A DNA stretch of 64,000 nt from SH-MAG3 sp036374995 (GCA_036374995.1 DASUSS010000101.1:1-64000), one strand, 5' to 3'; positions 33,577 to 43,267 are shown, counted from the stretch's first letter. A program made the numbers and translations. Notes: generated by a model not told the origin, from the letters alone.

Positions 33577-35853
33577 TCAGCCGGCCGCGCACGTGCGATA
33601 TGTCGCGCGCCCCTCGCTCACGCGGATGTACTCGTTCGCACCGACCGCACGCGCGAGCAGCAGGTCGAGGAATGCCCCACTCTGGACCGCGCCGCGCCAG
33701 TCCCCCGCCCCGAGATCATCGAGCAGTACTGCCATCGCCGCACCCGTGTGGTACGCGCGGAACGCGGCCTCCTGAGTCTCGTCCGCCCCGGGCGCGTCGC
33801 TGAGCCGCCCGAAGTCCGCCAGCAGGGAGGCGACCGTGTCCCGCAGCGCCGCGCGCGCGCGCGACGTATCAGCGTGGCTCGCGGCGAGACTGCCGGCGAG
33901 GCCCGCGAACTGGGCAGTGCCCTCGCGCCGCTCCTGCCGCTGATCGACTGCGGCGAACAGCGGGTCCGCGGCAGCGAGTCGCTTCAGCCGCGCCGCGAGA
34001 TACTCGCGTGCTCCTGCGCTCCGCTGCCGCCGATCCGCCGCGCCGACCGCTGCCGCCAGTATCAGCACCTCGCGGCGCGCGGCGTCCTGGAAGTCGGCCG
34101 GTGGGTCCACGCCGATGTTGTCATAGCGCTGTGGTGTGCAGTCCGCCGGCTGACGACGGTGTGCGTCGTTCCACGTTGCGAGCTGCCAGAAGTGAAACGA
34201 TTCGTGGAGGATCGCCTCGGCCTGCGAGTACCCGTTCTCCAGGCCGTCGGGACCCGCGAGCGGTACGGGCGCGGGCATCGTTTCGTCCGGCCTTCTCCCG
34301 GCGCCGGCGAGATAGTCTCCGCTGAATATACCGGCTCGCACATACATGCGGCCGCGCAGCACGAGAGGCAGCACGTCGTCCGCAACCCTGGAGAAGCCGT
34401 CGAGCGGATCGTAGGGTGTGAACAGCAGCGTCTGTTCAGCGCGCTCGAAGTCGGTGAGCACGTACGGCCGCGGCTCGGGCCAGAAGCCCGGCCACACGCG
34501 GTCGATGTCGACAGCACGCTCCACGAGCAATGCCGCGGCGGCGCTGACGTGTTGCGGTACGTCCTCATCGCCTGTCGTTACAGTTTGTTCCGCGATGACT
34601 TCGCCATCCGGCCGCAGCGCACGGATGCGATACACACCGCGCCGCAGGGCGAGTCCGGGGATCGAGTCAAGGTGAATCAGGATCTGGTCGTCGGGCACTG
34701 CGCGATCGGGACGGCCGTCCCTGAATGCCTGCACGAGCACGAGACCCGGTCCGGGTGGCAACGTGAACGGAACCCGGACTTCTCTTCGTCCGGGCAGCTC
34801 GAAGACCCAGCTCTCGCGACCGTTTTTCACCTGCACACGCGGCCAGAAGATGTACGCGTCGGCGAACTCCGGGCCGACGAGCTCGTCGTTCAGGCGATTC
34901 ACGAAGATCGTCGGTCGCCTTACGAGACCGCGTGCCGTCGCAGCACGGTAGAGCGGATGCTCCTCCTCCGGGCTCTGTCGCATGCTCATTGTCGGGGCGA
35001 AGACGGTCAGCGGGTCGATGCCCGTGCGCTCCTTCAGGACCGCAGCCATCGGCTTCCAGCCATCCGACGCGGTCGTTTCCGAGGCATGTCCCCGCCCGGC
35101 GAGCACGAGGACCCTCGCTTCAGGATCACCGTCGAATACGCGGGCAATGATGTTCTCGGCCTGCCGGCGGTCCCTGAACCCGGCTTCGCCTTCCGGACCG
35201 CGCTCCGATGTGTCGTAGGCCACGAGACGGTAGCCGAGATCCAGCGCCGTCCGTACCGCGGATGCGAACACCGGATCCAGCAGATACAGACCGGAGCCGT
35301 AATCGACATCCGTGAACCCCGTGTCCATCACGGCATCGGTGAACGCTTCTGCGGCAAGATAGCGGTAGCCCTGATCCCACAGGCCGTGCAGCAGCGACTC
35401 GTAGAGCGAACGCGTCTGGGGAAGGTGGTGCTCTTCGCCCCAGATCACTGCTCGAGTTCCGGCAGCGCGGCGGACGATGACGTCGATCGCGTCCTGCGGA
35501 ATCAAGTCGTTCGGGACGTCGTTCCCGTCATTCGTGAACACGCGGCGGAGCGCGGGCAGGCTCAGCGCGCGCACACCGGCGAGCGGCACACCCATGAACT
35601 CCTCGAACATCGCACGAATCTCCGGGTACACCGACCGAAAGACAGGCGACGCGAGATACTGCTCCTCGAGCTGGAGCATGGCGTGGTATGGTGCGAGCGG
35701 ATTCCCCGCGTCGAGTCGCTCCCTCTCCAGCAGAAGTGGAAACGGCAGGTCCGGCTGCTGGGCTGCGGCACGATTCCAGAACAACAGCAGCAGCAGCGCG
35801 CCGAGGACTGCGGCAGGCGAGCGGACTCGATCCGCGGGGAAGCTCACGATCAC
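33577..35853 (-). CDS. Secreted two-module protein: ChaN/TraB-like domain plus HExxH peptidase-like domain
   Basis: 758 residues from the GTG at 35853, which overlaps the stop of the hydrolase gene (GTGA) and leads directly into a signal peptide ('AAVLGALLLLLFWNRAAAQ'); the open frame continues upstream but only antisense or inside that gene. Residues 130-300 resemble the ChaN/TraB/erythromycin-esterase-like fold: 'AVIWGEEHHLPQTRSLYES', 'YRYLAAEAF', 'VLVLAGRGHASET'. Residues 540-660 carry 'AEAILHESFHFWQL' (His550-Glu551-His554) and later 'REGTAQFAG' (Glu644), a possible gluzincin zinc site. I know of no named family with this pair; a secreted or periplasmic hydrolase is likely. Confidence 0.82.
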   Translation of the reverse strand: MIVSFPADRVRSPAAVLGALLLLLFWNRAAAQQPDLPFPLLLERERLDAGNPLAPYHAMLQLEEQYLASPVFRSVYPEIRAMFEEFMGVPLAGVRALSLPALRRVFTNDGNDVPNDLIPQDAIDVIVRRAAGTRAVIWGEEHHLPQTRSLYESLLHGLWDQGYRYLAAEAFTDAVMDTGFTDVDYGSGLYLLDPVFASAVRTALDLGYRLVAYDTSERGPEGEAGFRDRRQAENIIARVFDGDPEARVLVLAGRGHASETTASDGWKPMAAVLKERTGIDPLTVFAPTMSMRQSPEEEHPLYRAATARGLVRRPTIFVNRLNDELVGPEFADAYIFWPRVQVKNGRESWVFELPGRREVRVPFTLPPGPGLVLVQAFRDGRPDRAVPDDQILIHLDSIPGLALRRGVYRIRALRPDGEVIAEQTVTTGDEDVPQHVSAAAALLVERAVDIDRVWPGFWPEPRPYVLTDFERAEQTLLFTPYDPLDGFSRVADDVLPLVLRGRMYVRAGIFSGDYLAGAGRRPDETMPAPVPLAGPDGLENGYSQAEAILHESFHFWQLATWNDAHRRQPADCTPQRYDNIGVDPPADFQDAARREVLILAAAVGAADRRQRSAGAREYLAARLKRLAAADPLFAAVDQRQERREGTAQFAGLAGSLAASHADTSRARAALRDTVASLLADFGRLSDAPGADETQEAAFRAYHTGAAMAVLLDDLGAGDWRGAVQSGAFLDLLLARAVGANEYIRVSEGRATYRTCAAG

Positions 35854-36776
35854 CCGCTCAGGTGCCGCTGAAAGAAGCGCAGCGTCGCTGCGAGAATGTA
35901 CTCCGCGCGCGCATCGGGCTCCGCGGTCAGATCGAAGCCGTGCCTGCCGCCGGGGTGGTTGTAGAGCTCGACGGTCTGATTCGTCAGCAGCGACGACTGC
36001 GTGAAGCGGTCGATCGATGCGTTGATCCCGGGAATCGCATCGCGCCCCGCGCGCGCGACGAGCAGCGGCGGCAGCGGACGCGTGTTGCGCAACAGTGCTG
36101 CGAGTGGAGAATAGGCCCTGAGCTGTGACAGGCGCGGCTCCGTGTGCGCGGGCCGGAACGGGCTGATCACCGCCGCATGCTCCATGTCGAGGAATGCGTA
36201 GTAGAACGCAATGCAACGGACGGACGGCGCGGCGCTCGGGCCGTCGGTCATGAACAGGCTCGCGAGCGGTCCGCCCGCTGAAAACACGGCAACACAGATG
36301 CGATCCGGGTCGAGCCGCCACTCCGCCGCCCGCTGACGGACTTCCGCGAGCAGGCGCAGCACATCGCTCGCGGCGGTATCGACGTTCTCGTTCGTGTTCA
36401 GCCGGTGCGAGAACGTGATCCCGACGAGTCCGGAGGCCGCGACCAGCCGACCCCACTGCGCGTAGGCGGGCAGCGCATCCTTCGGCGATACGCGCTGTGT
36501 CGATCCGGCAACGAGTCCGCCATGAATGAAGATCACGCCCGGCCGCACATCGTCACCATCGGGCGGCATGAACACGTCGTACATCAGCGCCGGACCGTAC
36601 ATGACCGTATCCGGCGATCCGGTGAGATCGCGATAGCTCAGGTTGTCGATGCGCCGGACCTGGTCCATGCCCGGGACGAGGTGCGCCAGGCGGCGGTCCT
36701 GTGCGGCTCCCGGATCGGCGGCCGTGAGGCAGAGCAGGGTCGCGACCCCGAGGATCGCCAGCGAGCATGTCGTCAT
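35850..36776 (-). CDS. Secreted alpha/beta hydrolase (esterase/lipase-like)
   Basis: 308 residues from the ATG at 36776, which begins the signal peptide ('LAILGVATLLCLTAADPGAAQ'); the longer open frame has no signal. Core motifs: 'PGVIFIHGGLVAG' (oxyanion hole), 'CVAVFSAGGPLAS' (Ser nucleophile; the first Gly of GxSxG is Val-Phe here), 'LVARAGRDAIPG' (acid) and 'HPGGRHGFDL' (His). Related to the BD-FAE/esterase group. Coupled by overlap to the downstream two-module protein. Divergent from the LytS-type kinase at 37009. Confidence 0.88.
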   Translation of the reverse strand: MTTCSLAILGVATLLCLTAADPGAAQDRRLAHLVPGMDQVRRIDNLSYRDLTGSPDTVMYGPALMYDVFMPPDGDDVRPGVIFIHGGLVAGSTQRVSPKDALPAYAQWGRLVAASGLVGITFSHRLNTNENVDTAASDVLRLLAEVRQRAAEWRLDPDRICVAVFSAGGPLASLFMTDGPSAAPSVRCIAFYYAFLDMEHAAVISPFRPAHTEPRLSQLRAYSPLAALLRNTRPLPPLLVARAGRDAIPGINASIDRFTQSSLLTNQTVELYNHPGGRHGFDLTAEPDARAEYILAATLRFFQRHLSG

Positions 36777-37008
36777 CGGTTTCCGTGTGCGGAGGTTCCC
36801 GGTTCGTGGTCCGCTGAACATGGGCGGGCGGCCGCGCCGGCGGTACGGGGCGGGGCTGAAGTGCGGCTGAGCCGGCACGGATCGCAGGACTCGATCACGA
36901 ATGGATGCCGCGACGATCGACTCCCGGCACCGCATTGCCGCGCCATCGATCCACCGCGATATTCACTCGCCTGCCCGACGGTGTGCCCCCTCTCACGCGC
37001 CTGTGAAC

Positions 37009-38133
37009 ATGCTCACTTCGATCTCCCGACCGCGGCTGTCGCCGCCCATCGTGGCACTCGTGCTGTTCACCGCCGCCGGGATCCTCGAGTCGATCCACGG
37101 CTTCATCGGATATCAGCTCTCGGGCCGGCCGGAGTTCGGCTACACGCTGCACGGCCAGACGCTCTCGTTCACGAGCATCGCTGCCCGCGCCCTGCCGAGC
37201 TGGATCGTGCTGGGAGTGCTCGCCGGTCTCGCGCTCCGCATGGCCGATCGGCTTCCGCTCTTCTCCGGCGGCTGGCGGCGGGCCCTGCTCTTCCATCTGC
37301 CACTCGCGACGCTGTTCTCCGCGACGTTCCTCATGTCGGCTGCCTCGTTCCGTCACTTCCTGTTCGTGGGCCCGGAAGCCGGTGTGAGCTTCGCGACCAC
37401 GCTACTGCGCTACTACACCGTGTACTTCAATACGTACTTCCTGTTCTACTGGGGCATTGTCGGATTGTACTCCGGATTCCTCCATTACAGGGAATTGCGC
37501 GAGCGTGATCTCCGGGCTGAACGACTGGAACGGAAGCTGGCGGAAGCGCGGCTGCGCGCACTCCAGCAGCAGCTGGAGCCCCATTTCCTGTTCAATACGC
37601 TCAATGCAGTGTCCGGCCTCGCCCAGGAAGGGAATGTTGCCGGCACGGTGAGCACGCTGGCGTTGCTGGGCGAGCTCCTGCGGGCGACGCTCCGGCGCAG
37701 TGAGCAGGTCGTCACCGTGGCCCAGGAGCTGGACCTGCTCGAGCTGTACCTCGCCATTCAGCGCATCCGGCTCGAGGAGCGGCTCCAGATCCGGATGTGC
37801 ATCGATCCCGATGTCATGGACGCCGAGATCCCGACGTTCCTGCTTCAGCCACTCGTCGAAAATGCGATCCGGCACGGTGTCGCGCGTGACTCCAGGAACG
37901 GTTGGGTCGAGATCACGGCGCAGCCGCGCGGGCAGCGCTTGCACGTCACGGTAACGGACTCCGGCCTGGGTATGGGTGACGAAGAGGTGCGGCTCGGCCT
38001 CGGACTCAGCAACTGTATCGCGCGTCTCGAGCAGCTCTATGGACGCGAGTACGCGTTCGATCTGCGCAATGCCGGCAGCGGCGGCGCGAGGGTGGAAGTC
38101 GCATGGCCGTGGAGGAAGCTTGCGCCGGCGTGA
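37009..38133 (+). CDS. LytS/YpdA-type sensor histidine kinase
   Basis: 374 residues from ATG at 37009; the frame is open upstream to 36901 but without RBS. Four TM helices in residues 10-155, a short coiled coil ('LRERDLRAERLERKLAEARL'), then His_kinase domain 'ALQQQLEPHFLFNTLNAVSGL' (His192) and an ATPase with 'LLQPLVENAIRHGVA' and 'VTDSGLGMG', 'GLGLSNCIARLEQLYG'. Pairs with the LytTR regulator that follows after 145 bp. Signal unknown. Confidence 0.92.
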   Translation: MLTSISRPRLSPPIVALVLFTAAGILESIHGFIGYQLSGRPEFGYTLHGQTLSFTSIAARALPSWIVLGVLAGLALRMADRLPLFSGGWRRALLFHLPLATLFSATFLMSAASFRHFLFVGPEAGVSFATTLLRYYTVYFNTYFLFYWGIVGLYSGFLHYRELRERDLRAERLERKLAEARLRALQQQLEPHFLFNTLNAVSGLAQEGNVAGTVSTLALLGELLRATLRRSEQVVTVAQELDLLELYLAIQRIRLEERLQIRMCIDPDVMDAEIPTFLLQPLVENAIRHGVARDSRNGWVEITAQPRGQRLHVTVTDSGLGMGDEEVRLGLGLSNCIARLEQLYGREYAFDLRNAGSGGARVEVAWPWRKLAPA

Positions 38134-38278
38134 GTGATTGGCCGCCCACGCAGTTCGCGGCCGTATCCTGCATCTCGTGCCCCTCACGCTGCGGCACATT
38201 CAGGTGGAGCTTGTGTCCGCGGACGTCGCTACGCACGTTTGCGTGAGCCGGTCGCAGGCCCGGAACGCCGCTGAGGTC

Positions 38279-39034
38279 ATGGAACAGCTGAGGGTGGTGA
38301 TCGCCGACGATGAGCGACTCTCGCGCCGTGCGCTGCGCGCGCAGCTCGAGAAGCGTCCCGACATCGTCATTGTGGCGGAATGCGGCGATGGCAGGACCGC
38401 GCTGGCCGCGATCGAGCGCGAGGAGCCCGATCTCGTCTTTCTCGACATACAGATGCCGCACCTCGATGGCTTCGAGCTGATCGAGCGGCTCGAGTCCGGC
38501 TCCAGGCCGGCGATCATCTTCGTGACGGCGTTCGATGAGCACGCGATCCGCGCGTTCGATGTACAGGCCGTGGATTACCTGCTGAAGCCGTTCGACGAGT
38601 CGCGGCTGAACACCGCGGTGGAGCGCGCGGTGTCACGCCGGCGGGAGCGGACTCTGTCCGCCCGGGTCGAGAGTGCGCTGGCCGGAGTGGCGGATCGTGG
38701 ACGCAGGTACGCGCGACGACTGCTCGTTCGGCAGAGCGGCCGCGCGTGTTTCGTCAACGCTTCGGACATCGACTGGATCGAGGCGGTCGGCAACGATGTG
38801 CGGCTGCACGCGGGCGATCAGGCCCACCTGATGAAGGCGGCGATCAGTGAGCTGGAACGCAGGCTCGACCCGGCCCAGTTCATGAGGATCCACCGGTCGA
38901 CGATCGTGAATCTCGATCGCATCGGCCACATCGAGCCGTACGGCGGCTCCGACTACCAGGTCGTGCTGCGCGATGGCACGAAGCTCCGCGTGAGCCGCAG
39001 CTCGCGCGACCGATTGCTGAAGGACACACTGTGA
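38279..39034 (+). CDS. LytTR-family response regulator
   Basis: 251 residues from ATG at 38279. Receiver domain: 'VVIADDERLSRRALRAQLE', 'PDLVFLDIQMPHLDG' with phospho-acceptor Asp56, 'FVTAFDEHAIRAFDVQAVDYLLKPF'. LytTR DNA-binding domain from about 150: 'ASDIDWIEAVGNDVRLHAG', 'FMRIHRSTIVNLDRI', 'VVLRDGTKLRVSRSSRDRL'. Complete in both halves. Cognate to the LytS-type kinase before it. A weaker upstream extension of the frame was ignored. Confidence 0.93.
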   Translation: MEQLRVVIADDERLSRRALRAQLEKRPDIVIVAECGDGRTALAAIEREEPDLVFLDIQMPHLDGFELIERLESGSRPAIIFVTAFDEHAIRAFDVQAVDYLLKPFDESRLNTAVERAVSRRRERTLSARVESALAGVADRGRRYARRLLVRQSGRACFVNASDIDWIEAVGNDVRLHAGDQAHLMKAAISELERRLDPAQFMRIHRSTIVNLDRIGHIEPYGGSDYQVVLRDGTKLRVSRSSRDRLLKDTL

Positions 39035-39059
39035 CGGGTCCGTTGAGCACGAGGGACAG

Positions 39060-39623
39060 CTGACGGCGAAGACAGACGGAGAATACCGGCCGTTCCCGGA
39101 GAAGCCGGATCGTAACGCCCGGCAGCAGCAGCTCGAAGTTCCCCTGTTCGTCCGCTGCCTCGATCTCCGACGCCGTGCGCGGATACTCGAGGTGGGGTGT
39201 GGCAGCGGTGTCGCGCTACCCGTTCTGCAGCGGCTGTGCCGGCCGGAGCTCCTCGTCGGCCTCGACGTGGAGCGCAGTGCGCTCGGCGCTGCAGCGGTAC
39301 GCACTGCACGATTGCAGCCGGCCGTCCGCTTCATACGAGGTGATGTTCGTGCCATCCCGGTGCGCGACTCGTACTTCGATGCGGTTGTGGATTTCGGCAC
39401 GTGCTACCATGTGGCGCGTGGCGGCGACGCACTCCGAGAGATCGAGCGAGTTCTCAGGACTGGCGGTGTATTCGCAACCGAGACGAAGCTGAGCCAGCTC
39501 CTGTCCCACCCGGTCCGATCTCATGGTCGTTCGCTGTATCTGAGCGCCGCGCCCGCGCTGCGGCTGCGGAGACACTGCGGCCTCTGGATGTCGTTTGAAA
39601 AGATGCCCGGACGAACAGCCTGA
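39060..39623 (+). CDS. Class I SAM-dependent methyltransferase with apparent CTG start
   Basis: 187 residues if started at CTG 39060, which has 'gaggga' five bases before it. The frame has no ATG, GTG or TTG until GTG 39192, which lies inside motif I, yet the upstream 44 codons read as real methyltransferase N-terminus ('EYRPFPEKPDRNARQQQLEV', 'RARILEVGCGSGVALP'). Motifs: 'ILEVGCGSG' (SAM binding), 'LLVGLDVE', 'VRFIRGDVRAIPVRDSYFDAVVDFGTCYHV', 'REIERVLRTGGVF'. Either a rare CTG start is used or the start was lost by mutation. Substrate unknown. Confidence 0.72.
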   Translation: MTAKTDGEYRPFPEKPDRNARQQQLEVPLFVRCLDLRRRARILEVGCGSGVALPVLQRLCRPELLVGLDVERSALGAAAVRTARLQPAVRFIRGDVRAIPVRDSYFDAVVDFGTCYHVARGGDALREIERVLRTGGVFATETKLSQLLSHPVRSHGRSLYLSAAPALRLRRHCGLWMSFEKMPGRTA

Positions 39624-39670
39624 CTTCCCGCGCACGCAGCTCGGCGCTGGCAGGGTTGCAGCCACGCAGC

Positions 39671-39699
39671 GGCCGTCGCCTGCCAGCGCGGCGACGGCC
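39671..39699. terminator. Hairpin between convergent genes
   Basis: Perfect 9-bp stem GGCCGTCGC / GCGACGGCC with an 11-nt loop between the methyltransferase end (39623) and the convergent lipoprotein end (39709). Likely a bidirectional, T-tract-free terminator. Confidence 0.6.
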
Positions 39700-39708
39700 A
39701 CCGGTTGA

Positions 39709-40266
39709 TCACCCTGTGATTTCCACGTTGCCGTGCAGCACGTCCGCATTCGGCAGCACTGTCGGGAGCTGGGTGCAGAACTCCTGGTCGGCCCCCGCGA
39801 CGTCGTTCGCTCTGACGAGGCTCACGACATCCGCATCGGCGTTCGCGCCCTCGCCGTTGTCGAACGCGTAGAAGTAGGAGACCCGTCCGATGAGGACGGG
39901 CAGGAACGCATCGACTGTGATGCCGGCGACCCACGCCTTGTTGCCATCCACCACCGTCATGCACGTGACCTGCACCCTCAGCCACTGGTCCGGGTCCGTG
40001 CCGATGGCACGGAAGTAATACTCGCCCTGAACTGTGCCATCCGCGCGCGTGGTCGCGGCGAAGCTGAGAATCGCCGGCGCGCCCGCCGCCGACCGGTGCG
40101 CGGAGCCCGTCGCACGCGCGACGATCGCCTCATCCGAGACCACAGCGGAGACGAGCCCGTCCGGCTCGAGACCGGGACCTTCACTTGCGCGCGGCTCGCT
40201 CGGCGAATCGCATGCTGCGGTCGCACTGACCGCTACTGCAACAGCCCACAACATGGTCCTGCGCAT
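39709..40266 (-). CDS. Hypothetical lipoprotein
   Basis: 185 residues from the ATG at 40266 (RBS ggaggtc). Lipoprotein signal 'LWAVAVAVSATAAC'. The mature part contains 'AGAPAILSFAATTRADGTVQG', 'YYFRAIGTDPDQWLRVQVTCM', 'VVDGNKAWVAGITVDAF' and 'FYAFDNGEGANADADVVSL', an all-beta fold seen in small lipoproteins of this kind of bacterium; two Cys may pair. Function unknown. Confidence 0.8.
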   Translation of the reverse strand: MRRTMLWAVAVAVSATAACDSPSEPRASEGPGLEPDGLVSAVVSDEAIVARATGSAHRSAAGAPAILSFAATTRADGTVQGEYYFRAIGTDPDQWLRVQVTCMTVVDGNKAWVAGITVDAFLPVLIGRVSYFYAFDNGEGANADADVVSLVRANDVAGADQEFCTQLPTVLPNADVLHGNVEITG

Positions 40267-40642
40267 CGTGACCTCCATCGGATTGGGGGAGTGCACCGGC
40301 TGCGGCTGGGACCAGCGGAGCCGGCACGTTCCGGCGGCAGGTCTGACTGTGCAGGGTGCTGGAGGTGAACGAAACTGCTCGCGGGCGATTGACGGTGCGT
40401 GCATCAGGTGCAGATCCGAACCGGTCGGCGGCAGAATCCACATTCCGAATGGTACCGCCGTGTACCGGTCCCGCTCGCAGGCCGCCCGCTTTGCATCGAT
40501 CGTGGGAAACAGCGTCCCGCAAGTGGATGGGCTGCCACACCCGCAGCGCCGGGCCTGAAGGCAGAGACTATTCAGAACCAACGACTTGCGTCCGGGCGCG
40601 CTCGGGCACGCGGCTTCCACTCCGGTGCGGCAGGAGGTGGAG
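40267..40642. other. Divergent intergenic region, 376 bp
   Basis: Between the lipoprotein (minus) and ADOP permease (plus) starts. The last 15 bp hold the permease RBS (aggaggtgg). No convincing dyad, promoter pair or small gene was found, and no PadR/BlaI regulator gene accompanies the permease here. Confidence 0.4.
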
Positions 40643-43054
40643 ATGACCGATCTCGCGACCGATGTCAGGAACGCCATCCGACAGCTGCGCGCCACGCCTG
40701 GACTGAGTGCTGCCGCTATCGGCATCCTCGCGGTCGGCATTGCACTCGCCGTCACCATATTCAGCGTGGTCCAGAGTGCGATCCTCGAGCGGCTGCCGTA
40801 TCCGGCGGCGGACCGGCTCGTCGGCGCATGGGAGCGCAGCGCCACGACGCCGATCGGCTCGAGTGCGGATCGTACGCGCGTCGCACCACCCGTCTTTCTG
40901 GCCTGGCGCGGAGCCGGTGACGTCTTCGAGGAGATCGCAGCATACAGCGAACAGTCTGGCACCCTGGTGGGCGCGGGCGATCCGCGGCGCGCCGAGGCAC
41001 TGGCGGTCAGCGCGAGCATGGCGCGGCTGCTGGGAGACCGGCCGGTCCTCGGCCGCCCGTTCACCGAGGATGATGACCGCGTCGGAGCCGCGCCCGTCGC
41101 ACTGCTCACGCATCGCTTCTGGATCGATGGGTTCGGGGCTCGGCGCGACGTCATCGGCCGTTCGATCGAGCTGGATGGCACGCCGTACGAAGTGATCGGC
41201 GTCACGTCGCCGGATCTGGAGATACCCGGCGCGGATCCCGACCTGCTGATTCCGCTGCTGCCGCAGGTCGCCGATGCGATCAATGTCGCGGGCGCAAAGT
41301 ACCTCATCGTACTGGGACGGCTGCGTCCCGGCATCACTCTCGATGCGGCACGTGACCGGCTCGACGCGCTCACCGCGGCGGTGCCGGACAACGAGGAATG
41401 GAGGGCGAGCCTCGTGCCGCTGCGGGAGCAGGTGGCCGGAGACATGCGCCGGCCCCTGCTCCTGCTGTTCGGCGGTGTTATCGCCGTGCTGCTGATTGCC
41501 TGCGCGAATGTCTCGAACCTGCTGCTCTCCCGAGTGCCGGCGCGGATTCGCGACCTGGCGATCCGGAATGCACTCGGCGCATCCCGCGGCAGACTGATTC
41601 GTCAGGTCACGACGGAAGCGCTCGTGATGTCTGTGCTCGCTGCCGGTATCGGACTACTGCTCGCCTGGTGGGGTCGCGACGCCGTGCTCGCGCTCAGCCC
41701 GGAGTCGCTGCCACGACGTCACGCCGTCGATCTGGATATCGGCGTACTCGCGTTCACTGGCATGCTCGTGCTTCTCTGTATGGCCGCGGTCGGTCTCACC
41801 CCGGCGCTGCTCGGCACGCGTGTCAGACTCGCCGATACGCTGCGCGCCGCATCCGACACACTCGTCGGCGGTCGCCGGCGTCGCACCATTCGACGCACAC
41901 TGCTCGTCGCCGAGATTGCGCTCACTGCGCTGCTCATCTGCTCGGCCACGCTGCTGGTCCGGAGCTTCGCGACGATCGTGGCGACCGATCCGGGGTTCCG
42001 GACGGAACGAATCACGACGTTCGGCGTGTGGCTCGCGCCGCACCGGTACGCTGGCGCAACGGCATGGTCGCGCCTGGGCCGTGAGCTGAGCGAGCGCGTG
42101 CGCCGGACACCGGGTGTCGTGTCGGTTGCGGCTACGAACAACCTGCCGATCAGCGGCAGAATGATGACGGCTCCGATCACCGTCGAGTCCAGCACGCGCC
42201 CCGCCGATGCGGAGCCGCCCCGCGGTCACGCGTCGAGCGTCAGCGCCGATTTCTTCCGGGTGATGAACATCAGCCTGGTCCGCGGCCGCTGGTTCACCGA
42301 ACGGGACGCGCAGGATGCGGCGCCGGTTGCGATCATCAGCGAGTCGCTCGCGCACGAGCTGTTCCCCGGTGAGGATCCGATCGGTCGGCGCGCCCGCTCG
42401 TTGCTTGGCCCGCCGGTCATGCGCGAGATCGTCGGTGTCGTTGCCGACGTGCACCAGGTCTCGCTCACCGACGCGCCGCCGCCCGTGTTCTACACACCGC
42501 TCGCGCAGGCGCCGCGCCCGTTCTTCACGCTGATCGTGCGCTCCGAGTTGCCGACTGACGCCACGGTGAGTGCCGTGCGTACTGCATTGCGTGACATCGA
42601 CCCCGAGCTGCCCCTCAGCAACATCGCCACCATGCGCGAGCTGATCGGCACGTCGGTCGCGCGGCCGCGGTTCCTCGCGGGCCTGGTTGGCGTGTTCGCC
42701 GTCACCTCCTTTGCGCTGACACTCGCTGGCGTGTATGCCGTCATGGCTTCCGGCGTCGCCGAGCGGCGCCGCGAGATCGCTATCCGCATCGCGCTCGGCG
42801 CCCAGCCGCGGCAGGTGCGACATGTGATCCTGCGCGAGGCGCTCGGCATCACCCTGCTCGGACTCGCGATCGGTATACCCGCAGCGGTTGTCGCCGCCCG
42901 CTCGCTCCGCGCGGTGCTGCACGGCGTGAGTTTCACCGATCCGCTCAGCTTCCTGCTGGCGGGCGGTGCCCTGCTCGTAGCGGCCGCCGCCGGCACTGCG
43001 CTGCCTGCGCGGCGGGCGGCCCGCCTCGATCCTGTGGCGTCACTCCGGGTTTAG
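40643..43054 (+). CDS. ADOP-type ABC transporter permease, short N-terminus
   Basis: 803 residues from the ATG at 40643 with a strong RBS. Duplicated MacB/FtsX architecture: 'LATDVRNAIRQLRATPGL', TM, periplasmic domain, FtsX core 'AVLLIACANVSNLLLSRV' and 'LAIRNALGASRGRLIRQ', TM 'VAEIALTALLICSATLLVR', second periplasmic domain, then 'VFAVTSFALTLAGVYAVMASGVAERRREIAIRIALGA' and end 'PARRAARLDPVASLRV'. It lacks the N-terminal prefix domain seen in the permease at 810-3407. No ATPase nearby. Substrate unknown. Confidence 0.93.
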   Translation: MTDLATDVRNAIRQLRATPGLSAAAIGILAVGIALAVTIFSVVQSAILERLPYPAADRLVGAWERSATTPIGSSADRTRVAPPVFLAWRGAGDVFEEIAAYSEQSGTLVGAGDPRRAEALAVSASMARLLGDRPVLGRPFTEDDDRVGAAPVALLTHRFWIDGFGARRDVIGRSIELDGTPYEVIGVTSPDLEIPGADPDLLIPLLPQVADAINVAGAKYLIVLGRLRPGITLDAARDRLDALTAAVPDNEEWRASLVPLREQVAGDMRRPLLLLFGGVIAVLLIACANVSNLLLSRVPARIRDLAIRNALGASRGRLIRQVTTEALVMSVLAAGIGLLLAWWGRDAVLALSPESLPRRHAVDLDIGVLAFTGMLVLLCMAAVGLTPALLGTRVRLADTLRAASDTLVGGRRRRTIRRTLLVAEIALTALLICSATLLVRSFATIVATDPGFRTERITTFGVWLAPHRYAGATAWSRLGRELSERVRRTPGVVSVAATNNLPISGRMMTAPITVESSTRPADAEPPRGHASSVSADFFRVMNISLVRGRWFTERDAQDAAPVAIISESLAHELFPGEDPIGRRARSLLGPPVMREIVGVVADVHQVSLTDAPPPVFYTPLAQAPRPFFTLIVRSELPTDATVSAVRTALRDIDPELPLSNIATMRELIGTSVARPRFLAGLVGVFAVTSFALTLAGVYAVMASGVAERRREIAIRIALGAQPRQVRHVILREALGITLLGLAIGIPAAVVAARSLRAVLHGVSFTDPLSFLLAGGALLVAAAAGTALPARRAARLDPVASLRV

Positions 43055-43267
43055 GAAACGCCCGGTAGTGCAGCTCCAATGCGCCGACGATCATCTCGCT
43101 GTCGAAATCCTGCTGCTCGAGCTCGAGCGGGGAACTCGTGCGCAGCCTCGTCGTGTTCGGGAGACGGGGCAACGACCGTAGCCGGTGACAATCGGCTGGC
43201 TCTGCCGCAGGCCGCCGCCCGGTGGTTCCCATTCGCTGCGATCGTCCACTTCGTGAAGGCGCACAGG

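Noticed and set aside
33541..35871. Very long plus-strand open frame (776 codons) opposite the ChaN/HExxH gene
   Set aside because: Antisense shadow typical of high-GC DNA; composition is Arg/His/Pro-rich, with no domain, signal or RBS, while the minus strand has clear motifs.
35854..36456. Upstream extension of the 33,577-35,853 frame
   Set aside because: It lies inside the alpha/beta hydrolase gene in another frame; the GTGA-overlapping start followed by a signal peptide is better.
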